From assembly GCA_023150345.1 (NCBI GenBank), contig JAKLLB010000019.1:1-52131 (forward strand): a stretch of DNA of 52,131 nt, written 5' to 3'. How positions within the stretch are numbered: the first letter of the stretch is position 1; every line of letters starts with the position of its first letter. Position numbers and translations under genes: made by a program. Shown here piece after piece: positions 7,624 to 14,079 of the stretch. The notes beneath the pieces are model-generated. The model searched no databases. It was not told the DNA's origin and saw only the letters and a list, made by a program, of their open reading frames with translations. The stretch is from Aquabacterium sp. (lineage in GTDB: Bacteria; Pseudomonadota; Gammaproteobacteria; Burkholderiales; Burkholderiaceae_C).

Positions 7624-8187
7624 ATGCCTGACCAGAACCCACGCCATCGTCCCGCCCGCCCCGGGCGCACCGCAGCCACCGGACTCGCCCTGGTGCTGTG
7701 CGCCGCGGCAGCGCAGGCCACTACCGTCACGGTCGACTTCGATGCGATCGATCGCACCACCGGTCTCGTGCGCGGGCACGGGCGCCTGAGCTACGACGAC
7801 GCCGGTGCACTGCCCGCGGGACCCTTCGCCGACGAGACACACCATGCCCTCACGGCCTTCGAGTTCGTCTTCGATGGCGCGGATGTCGCACTGCCCGACC
7901 TGCTGTGGGGCGAGGCGGTGATGGCCGGCGGCGTCTTCACCGGCCTGGATGCCGGCGTGGCCGGCCGCTACAGCTGGCTGCCGGCGCAACCGGGTGTGGC
8001 GGCGGCGATGGCCTACGTGGGTGCCGGTGGGGCCGCGGGATATGCGGCGCTGCGATTCGGGCCTGCTGCCGGGGAGTTGCCGGAGCCTCAGGTGGGCGCG
8101 CTGGTGGCACTTGCGCTCGCGGCGGCGGCGCTCGCTGGCCGTGCCAGCGCCAGGGCCTCGTCCAGCACCGCCCGATCGCCGATGTGA
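7624..8187 (+). CDS. PEP-CTERM-like exported protein
   Basis: A 187-residue protein with a basic N-terminus, a hydrophobic signal segment ending AAAAQA (about residues 17-32), a β-rich middle without a known domain, and a C-terminal Leu-Pro-Glu-Pro motif (residues 152-155) followed by a hydrophobic stretch and Arg-rich tail. That end is the layout of PEP-CTERM sorting signals handled by exosortase. No exosortase gene is in the window. The reading frame ends inside the 3' end of the oppositely oriented DUF2783 gene, overlapping it by 100 bp. The tail after the Arg cluster (ASSSTARSPM) is longer than usual, so the overlapped end may be a recent extension. Confidence 0.65.
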   Translation: MPDQNPRHRPARPGRTAATGLALVLCAAAAQATTVTVDFDAIDRTTGLVRGHGRLSYDDAGALPAGPFADETHHALTAFEFVFDGADVALPDLLWGEAVMAGGVFTGLDAGVAGRYSWLPAQPGVAAAMAYVGAGGAAGYAALRFGPAAGELPEPQVGALVALALAAAALAGRASARASSSTARSPM

Positions 8188-8318
8188 TTGGCCAGGATCA
8201 ACACCAGTTTGGCGTTCATCAGCGCGGCGTCGTCGTCCGACAGGTCGCGCTGGCTGTCGATCAGCGCTTCGTAGAAGCCGTCGGGGTCGGCCAGGCGGGG
8301 TTCACGGTGCAACGGCAT
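8088..8318 (-). CDS. DUF2783 domain protein
   Basis: A 76-residue protein with the DUF2783 pattern: LADPDGFYEALIDSQRDL near the start, then LNAKL-like (ALMNAKLVLILANHIGD) and an acidic helix ending in Ala-rich low-complexity sequence. Proteins of this family commonly sit beside aromatic-ring FAD monooxygenases, as here. It starts 2 bp after the FAD monooxygenase stop on the same strand. Its function is unknown. Its last 100 bp lie opposite the PEP-CTERM-like gene. Confidence 0.8.
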   Translation of the reverse strand: MPLHREPRLADPDGFYEALIDSQRDLSDDDAALMNAKLVLILANHIGDRAVLDEALALARPASAAAASASATSAPT

Positions 8319-8320
8319 GT

Positions 8321-9949
8321 TCAGTTCTCCGCGGGCAAAGCCAGTGCGCGACGCAGCGCCGCGTTCACGGCAGGGGCATCGAAGCTGCGCCAGCGTGCGG
8401 CCAGGTGTTGGTCGGGACGGATGAGATAGCAGGTGCCGGGCTGCGCGTCATAGCGTTGGGCCAGCACGCCCAGGTGGTCGTGCAGATCCTGGCCGATCAC
8501 CAAGCGCCGGATCGGCACGGCTGCACCTTGCAGCGCAGCGACAGCCTGTGCCGGCAACTCGCCGAAGCACAGCAGGGTGAACCCGTGCCCCAGGTGGTCG
8601 AGCAGCCAGCCCGGACGCGCGCCCGCGAGCAGCGGCGCATCGGCACATGCGGTGCCCGGGCGCATCGCGCCAGCGAAGGCTTCGCGGTCGGGTGTGTTCA
8701 ACGGGCTCGCGGCGTAGGGCGTGGGCGTGGACAGGCGGCCGCTGTTGACCAGCGGACGCGCAAACGGTTCGGTCTTGGCCAGCTCGAGCACGGCGTCGCG
8801 ATACAGGCGGCTGCCACGGCTCTTGGGCGTAATGAAGTCGGTCGATCGGGTCGAGTGGCGCAGGTTGTCGTCGGCGGCCATGGTGCGCTCGGCGTCATAG
8901 CTGTCGACCAGCGCCACCGGTGCATTTCCCTGGTGCACCAGCGCGAGCTTCCAGGCCAGATTGTCGACATCCTGGATGCCGGTGTTCGCGCCGCGCGCAC
9001 CGAAGGGCGACACCTGGTGCGCCGAGTCGCCGGCGAAGATCACGCGCCCCACCCGGAACCGCTCCATGCGGCGGCAGGCGAACTGGTAGACCGAGACCCA
9101 CTCCAGGTCGAACCGGGCATCGGAGCCCAACATGGCCTGGATGCGCGGAATGACCCGCTCGGGCTTCTTCTCCTCCACCGGGTCGGCGTCCCACCCCAGT
9201 TGGAAGTCGATGCGCCAGCAGTTGTCGGCCTGCTTGTGCAACAGCACCGACTGCCCGCCATGGAACGGCGGATCGAACCAGAACCACCGCTCGGTCGGGA
9301 ACTCGGCCTTCATCGCCACGTCGGCGATCAGGAAGCGATCCTGGAAGAACTGGCCGGTGAAGTCGGCACCCACCAGGCGCCGGGTGTCGCTGCTGGCGCC
9401 GTCGCAGGCCAGCACCCAGGCGGCCTGCATGGTGAACCGGCCATCCGGCGTTTCCACATCCAGCCGCACGCCCTCGTCGTCCTGTTCGAGACCGACCAGC
9501 CGGTGCTTCCATCGCAGGTCGATGCCCGGCGTGCGCTGGCAGGCTTCGACCAGGTACTGCTCCAGGTAGTACTGCTGCAGGTTGATCATCGCCGGCAGCT
9601 TGTGGTGCTGCTCGGGCAGCAGGTCGAACTGGTAGGTCAGCTCGTCGCGGAAGAACACCTTGCCCACCTGCCAGCGCACGCCCTTGGCCAGCATGGGTTC
9701 GACGACGCCGAGGCGATCGAAGATCTCCAGCGGTCGCTTGGCGTAGCACAGCCCGCGCGATCCCAGGCTGACGGTGTTGTTGTCGTCGATCACCACGCAA
9801 CTCAGGCCCCGGCTCGCCAGGTCGAGCGCCGCGGTCAGGCCGATGGGACCGGCGCCCACGATCACCACCGCATGGGGTTGTGGCCGGCCGCTGCGTTGTT
9901 CGGCGCTGGCCTGGTAGGCGTATTCGGGGTAGGTGTAGGTGCTGAGCAT
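8321..9949 (-). CDS. FAD-dependent aromatic monooxygenase (MhpA/PheA-like)
   Basis: A 542-residue flavoprotein hydroxylase. The N-terminal dinucleotide motif VVIVGAGPIGLTAALDLASRG (about residues 27-47), the DG motif LACDGASSDTRR and the GD motif VIFAGDSAHQVSPFGARGANTG are all present, as in class A flavin monooxygenases. The C-terminal 150 residues form the thioredoxin-like end common in MhpA-type enzymes. ATG 9949 is chosen because it precedes the conserved region closely; an upstream in-frame extension is Arg/Ala/Pro-rich and looks non-coding. It lies in an operon with the VOC protein (50 bp upstream) and DUF2783. The likely role is ring hydroxylation of a phenolic substrate, which cannot be identified from sequence. 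Confidence 0.85.
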   Translation of the reverse strand: MLSTYTYPEYAYQASAEQRSGRPQPHAVVIVGAGPIGLTAALDLASRGLSCVVIDDNNTVSLGSRGLCYAKRPLEIFDRLGVVEPMLAKGVRWQVGKVFFRDELTYQFDLLPEQHHKLPAMINLQQYYLEQYLVEACQRTPGIDLRWKHRLVGLEQDDEGVRLDVETPDGRFTMQAAWVLACDGASSDTRRLVGADFTGQFFQDRFLIADVAMKAEFPTERWFWFDPPFHGGQSVLLHKQADNCWRIDFQLGWDADPVEEKKPERVIPRIQAMLGSDARFDLEWVSVYQFACRRMERFRVGRVIFAGDSAHQVSPFGARGANTGIQDVDNLAWKLALVHQGNAPVALVDSYDAERTMAADDNLRHSTRSTDFITPKSRGSRLYRDAVLELAKTEPFARPLVNSGRLSTPTPYAASPLNTPDREAFAGAMRPGTACADAPLLAGARPGWLLDHLGHGFTLLCFGELPAQAVAALQGAAVPIRRLVIGQDLHDHLGVLAQRYDAQPGTCYLIRPDQHLAARWRSFDAPAVNAALRRALALPAEN

Positions 9950-9998
9950 GGCGTTCGGGTGGCAGGTGCGCGCGGCCGGGGCGGGTGCGGGGCCGGCC

Positions 9999-10535
9999 TC
10001 AGCCCTGGCTGAACTCCTGCGTGTGCATCCACGCGGCATGCTTGGGCGCGCGGCGGGTACGGGCCCACTCTTCGAGCATGTCCCACTTCACCGCATCGAG
10101 CTTCTGGCTCATCTCGGAGGTGGCCGTGTCGGCGGCCAGCTCCAGCCGGTGGCCGTTGGGGTCGAAGAAGTAGATCGACTTGAAGATGGTGTGCTCGGTC
10201 GGCCCCACCACCTCGATGCCCGCGGCTTGCAGTCGCTCCTTCGTGGTCATCAGTTCGTCAACGCTGCCGACCTTGAATGCGATGTGCTGCACCCACTCGG
10301 GCGTGTTCGCGTCGCGCCCCATGCGCGGTGAGTTCGGCAGCTCGAAGAAGGCGAGGATGTTGCCGCCGCCGGCATCGAGGAACACGTGCATGTACGGGTC
10401 GGGCGCGTGGGTCGAGGGCACCTGGTCCTCGGCGATGGCGAGCACGAAGTCCATGCCCAGATGCTTCTGGTACCACAGGACGGTTTCCCGGGCGTCGTGG
10501 CAGCGGTAGGCCACATGGTGTATGCGCTGGATCAT
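9999..10535 (-). CDS. VOC-family (glyoxalase/extradiol dioxygenase fold) protein
   Basis: A 178-residue vicinal-oxygen-chelate protein. It begins IQRIHHVAYRCHDARETVLWYQKHLGMDF, has a central VQHIAFKV and ends with SIYFFDPNGHRLEL, the pattern of metal ligands (His, His, Glu) in this fold. It is the first gene of a three-gene operon with the FAD monooxygenase and DUF2783, so it may cleave or isomerise the hydroxylated product. The operon is transcribed away from a MarR-type gene, with a perfect palindrome between them. Confidence 0.85.
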   Translation of the reverse strand: MIQRIHHVAYRCHDARETVLWYQKHLGMDFVLAIAEDQVPSTHAPDPYMHVFLDAGGGNILAFFELPNSPRMGRDANTPEWVQHIAFKVGSVDELMTTKERLQAAGIEVVGPTEHTIFKSIYFFDPNGHRLELAADTATSEMSQKLDAVKWDMLEEWARTRRAPKHAAWMHTQEFSQG

Positions 10536-10559
10536 GGACAGCTCCTGGTGACGAGAACC

Positions 10560-10573
10560 GTAACGTACGTTAC
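10560..10573. promoter_or_regulatory. Perfect 14-bp palindrome, probable MarR operator
   Basis: GTAACGTACGTTAC is fully symmetric and lies 25 bp upstream of the VOC start codon, in the divergent intergenic region with the MarR-type gene. A partial second site (GGTTACC, 10624-10630) lies nearer the regulator. MarR regulators typically bind such palindromes, so control of the operon is likely. Confidence 0.7.
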
Positions 10574-10651
10574 CGATGACCGATCGTCAAGACAATGGCC
10601 GAGCGAGCCAGTATCGTTTGTTCGGTTACCATTTGACGGAACACGGATTTG

Positions 10652-11101
10652 ATGCCAGCGATGCGATTGCACGAGTTCCTGCCGTACCGTCTGGCCGTCG
10701 TGGCCGAGGCCGTCAGCCACGCGCTGGCGGCGGTGTACGGCAAGCGCTACGCGCTGAGCCGTGACGAGTGGCGCGTGCTGGCGCAACTGGCCGAGGTCGA
10801 CGAGATCAAGACCACCGAGCTCGGCGCGCTGACCACGCTGGACAAGATGCAGGTCAGCCGCGCGCTCAAGCGGCTCGAGGCCGATGGCATGGTCGAGCGC
10901 CGCATCGACGACTCCGACCGGCGCAACCTGCGGGTGCGGCTGGCGCCGCCCGGGCGCAGCCTGTATCGCAAGGTCGTGCCCATGGCCCAGGCCCGCGAGT
11001 CGTTCCTGCTCGAAGCGCTGACCGAGCAGGAACGGCAGACCCTGGTCGATCTGCTGGACAAGCTCCTGGCGCAGGCCCGCAAGCTGCGAGATGCTGGCTG
11101 A
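10652..11101 (+). CDS. MarR-family transcriptional regulator
   Basis: A 149-residue winged-helix regulator. The MarR core is visible: LSRDEWRVLAQLAEV, the recognition region TTLDKMQVSRALKRLEADGMVERR and the wing D-x-R-D-R-R-N-like segment DDSDRRNLRVRLAPPGR. ATG 10652 is chosen. TTG 10649 and ATG 10661 are close alternatives, the last giving the usual MRLHEFLPYRL-type beginning. It is divergent from the VOC/FAD monooxygenase/DUF2783 operon and probably represses it until a phenolic ligand binds. Ligand is unknown. Confidence 0.85.
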   Translation: MPAMRLHEFLPYRLAVVAEAVSHALAAVYGKRYALSRDEWRVLAQLAEVDEIKTTELGALTTLDKMQVSRALKRLEADGMVERRIDDSDRRNLRVRLAPPGRSLYRKVVPMAQARESFLLEALTEQERQTLVDLLDKLLAQARKLRDAG

Positions 11102-11176
11102 GACTGCGGCTGAGATGGCGCTGGGGCACACTCGAGCCCATCCGATCCACCCACCCAGACCCCGGAGCCGCATCGC

Positions 11177-12334
11177 ATGGGACCGCTCGCCGGACTGCGC
11201 GTCATCGAACTGGCCAGCATCGGCCCAGGCCCGTTCTGCGCCATGCTGCTGGCCGACCAGGGCGCGCAGGTCGTGCGCATCGACCGCGTCGAACCCGGCG
11301 GCCTGGGCGTGCCCATGCCGCCGGCCTACGACGTGGCCGGCCGCAGCCGACGCTCGGTGGCGCTGGACTTCAAGCAACCCGCCGGCCGTGAAGCCGCATT
11401 GCGCCTGATCGATCGCGCTGACGTGCTCATCGAAGGCTGGCGCCCCGGCGTGGCCGAGCGCCTGGGCCTGGGGCCCGAGGACTGCCTGGCACGCAACCCG
11501 ACCCTGGTGTTCGGGCGCATGACCGGCTTCGGCCAGACCGGCCCGCTGGCGCAGGCCGCCGGGCATGACCTGAACTACATCGCGCTGACCGGCGCGCTGC
11601 ACGCCATAGGTGCCGGCGACGGCAAGCCGGCTGTTCCATTGAATCTGGTGGGTGACTACGGTGGCGGCGCGCTGTACCTGGCGTTCGGCCTGATGGCCGC
11701 GCTTTTCGAGCGCCAGCGGTCGGGGCGCGGCCAGGTGGTCGATGCGGCCATGGTCGATGGCGCCTCGTCGCTGCTGGCGCTGTTCCACGGCCTGGCCGCG
11801 TGCGGGCAATGGGATCCGCAGCACCGCGCGGCCAACCTGCTCGATGGCGGCGCGCCCTTCTACGACACGTACGAGGCGGCCGACGGCCGCCATGTGAGCC
11901 TGGGGCCGCTGGAGCCGAAGTTCTTTGCCGAGCTGGCCCGGCGCATCGGCCTGGATGCCCGTTATGTGGCGCGCCAGTACGACCGCCGGCTGTGGCCGGA
12001 AATGCGCGCGGCCATCGCCGCCCTGATGCGCAGCAAGACGCGCGACGAGTGGACGGCGCTGCTCGAGGGCTCCGATGCCTGTTTTGCACCGGTGCTCACG
12101 CTGGCCGAGGCGCCGGCGCACGCTCACGCCCGCGCGCGCGAGGCCTTCGTCGACGTGGCCGGCGTGCGCCAACCGGCACCGGCACCCCGCTTTTCACGCA
12201 GTGCGCCTACAGCGCCCACGGCGGCGCCGGTGCCGGGCGCGCACACCCGCGAGGTGCTGGCCGAGGCGGGCTACACCGCACTCGAGATCGGCACGCTGCT
12301 GGCCGATGGTGCGGCCCGGGCCGCGCAGTCATGA
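11177..12334 (+). CDS. CoA-transferase family III protein, alpha-methylacyl-CoA racemase-like
   Basis: A 385-residue protein of the CaiB/BaiF family. It begins [31 protein letters not shown], has [19 protein letters not shown] with the aspartate expected at the active site, and [13 protein letters not shown] with the histidine seen in racemases. This combination fits alpha-methylacyl-CoA racemase (Amacr) better than formyl-CoA transferase. It would invert the methyl-branched acyl-CoA centre for β-oxidation. A NUDIX-MBL gene follows on the same strand by 58 bp. The C-terminus is Ala/Pro-rich. Confidence 0.85.
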   Translation: MGPLAGLRVIELASIGPGPFCAMLLADQGAQVVRIDRVEPGGLGVPMPPAYDVAGRSRRSVALDFKQPAGREAALRLIDRADVLIEGWRPGVAERLGLGPEDCLARNPTLVFGRMTGFGQTGPLAQAAGHDLNYIALTGALHAIGAGDGKPAVPLNLVGDYGGGALYLAFGLMAALFERQRSGRGQVVDAAMVDGASSLLALFHGLAACGQWDPQHRAANLLDGGAPFYDTYEAADGRHVSLGPLEPKFFAELARRIGLDARYVARQYDRRLWPEMRAAIAALMRSKTRDEWTALLEGSDACFAPVLTLAEAPAHAHARAREAFVDVAGVRQPAPAPRFSRSAPTAPTAAPVPGAHTREVLAEAGYTALEIGTLLADGAARAAQS

Positions 12335-12392
12335 ATCGAACGCGTCGCTCCCGAGCGCGAGTTCCGCAGCCCGCAGGGCGGAGGGCCGTCCA

Positions 12393-14069
12393 GTGAGCCG
12401 AACGAGCCGCGCCCCGGTGGTGCCCCGCCAGGCGGCCTCGCTCATCGTGCTGCGCGACTGCGCCGCCGGTGGTTTCGAGGTGCTGATGTTGCGGCGGGTG
12501 GACCGCCCGGGTGACCAGAACAGCGCCGCCGTGGTGTTCCCGGGCGGCCTAGTCGACCCGGGTGACCGCGACTCCTACCCGCTGTGCGACGGCCTGGACG
12601 ATGCCGCGGCCTGCGCCCGCCTGGGCGTGCCGGACCACGGCCTGATCTACTGGGTGGCCGCGGTGCGCGAGTGCTTCGAGGAGGCCGGCCTGCTGTTCGC
12701 CGCCGATGCGCAGGGGCGCGACATTGCGCTCGATGCACTGGACGCCGCCCGGGTGCGTGAGTTGCGCCGCGCGCTGCATGCCAACGAGATCGGCATGGCG
12801 CAGGTGTGCCGGCAGCTCGGCGTGCGCATGCGCCTGGACGCCCTGGCCTACAGCGCGCACTGGATGACGCCACAGGGCATGCCCAAGGTGTTCGATACCC
12901 GCTTCTTCGTCGCCCGCGCGCCGGAAGCACAAACCGCGGCGCACGATGCCACCGAAACCAGCGCGTTGATGTGGTTGACGCCGGCGCAGGCGCTCGAACC
13001 GGCGCGTGGGCTGAAGCTGCTCAACGTGACCGAACGCACGCTGCGCGCGCTGGCGGGCATGGCCAGCGCGCAGCAGGTGATCGATGGCGCCCGTGCGCAG
13101 CGCGAGGTGCCACTGATCCGCCCGCGCCTGGGCCTGACGCCGCGCGGCGTGCAGCCGGTCAACCCCGGGGACTGGTCCTACGCCGAGATCGGTCGCCTCG
13201 ACCCCGAAGGGCGCGGCCACGTGAGCACCGAGCTCACGCCGGGGCGGCCGGTGTGGTTGTCGCCGCGCGTGCTGCGCGTCACCGCGCCCAACGGCAACAT
13301 GATGACCGGTCCGGGCACGAACGCCTACTTCATCGGTGCGGCCGGTGGCCAGGAATGGGCGCTGCTCGACCCCGGTCCGGACGATGCCGAGCACATCGCC
13401 GCGCTGAAGGCGGCCGCGCCGGGTCGCGTGAGCCGCCTCCTCGTGACGCACACGCACAAGGATCACTCGCCGGCCGCGGCGGCGCTGACCGCGCACTTCG
13501 GCGCGGTCACCTTTGGCCGCGTGGCCGCTCACCCCGAGTGGCAAGACACGGCCTTCCGGCCCGACCACGAGCTGGGCGACGGCGATCGGCTGGTTCTGGC
13601 CGAGGGCGTGGCCCTGCGCGTGCTGCACACGCCCGGTCACGCGGGCAACCACCTGTGCTACCTGCTGGAGACCGAGAAGCTGCTGTTCACCGGCGACCAC
13701 ATCATGCAGGGCTCCACCGTCGTGATCAACCCGCCCGACGGTGACATGACGGTCTACCTCGCCTCGTTGCGCCGGTTGCTCGACGAGGACATCGAGTGGC
13801 TCGCGCCCGGCCATGGCTTCCTGATGGATCGCCCGCACGACGTGGTGCGGCAGCTGCTGGCGCACCGGCTCAAGCGCGAGGCCAAGGTGCTGGCCGCCGT
13901 TCAGGCGCTGGCCCCGGCGAGCGAGGCCGCGCTGCTCGAGCGCGTGTACGACGATGCGCCGCGCCACCTGCACGGCGTGGCGTTGCGCTCTCTGCGCGCG
14001 CACCTGCTCAAGCTGCAGGCCGACGCCGCCATCGTGACCGACGCCGAGGGCCGCTGGTGCGCAGCCTGA
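12393..14069 (+). CDS. NUDIX and metallo-beta-lactamase fusion protein
   Basis: A 558-residue two-domain protein. The first half has a NUDIX hydrolase pattern (PGGLVDPGD near residue 50, then AAVRECFEEAGLLF near 90), although the spacing within the NUDIX box is stretched by an insert. The second half is a metallo-β-lactamase fold with the zinc motif THTHKDHS, GHAGNHLCYLLE, FTGDHIMQG and APGHG, close to the LACTB2/RNase-like MBL group, and a C-terminal winged-helix-like tail. GTG 12393 is chosen because GGAGG sits 8 bases upstream. Such fusions occur in Burkholderiales. The likely substrate is a CoA-derived or nucleotide compound, but this is not decided by the sequence. Confidence 0.8.
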   Translation: MSRTSRAPVVPRQAASLIVLRDCAAGGFEVLMLRRVDRPGDQNSAAVVFPGGLVDPGDRDSYPLCDGLDDAAACARLGVPDHGLIYWVAAVRECFEEAGLLFAADAQGRDIALDALDAARVRELRRALHANEIGMAQVCRQLGVRMRLDALAYSAHWMTPQGMPKVFDTRFFVARAPEAQTAAHDATETSALMWLTPAQALEPARGLKLLNVTERTLRALAGMASAQQVIDGARAQREVPLIRPRLGLTPRGVQPVNPGDWSYAEIGRLDPEGRGHVSTELTPGRPVWLSPRVLRVTAPNGNMMTGPGTNAYFIGAAGGQEWALLDPGPDDAEHIAALKAAAPGRVSRLLVTHTHKDHSPAAAALTAHFGAVTFGRVAAHPEWQDTAFRPDHELGDGDRLVLAEGVALRVLHTPGHAGNHLCYLLETEKLLFTGDHIMQGSTVVINPPDGDMTVYLASLRRLLDEDIEWLAPGHGFLMDRPHDVVRQLLAHRLKREAKVLAAVQALAPASEAALLERVYDDAPRHLHGVALRSLRAHLLKLQADAAIVTDAEGRWCAA

Positions 14070-14079
14070 TCCACGCCGA

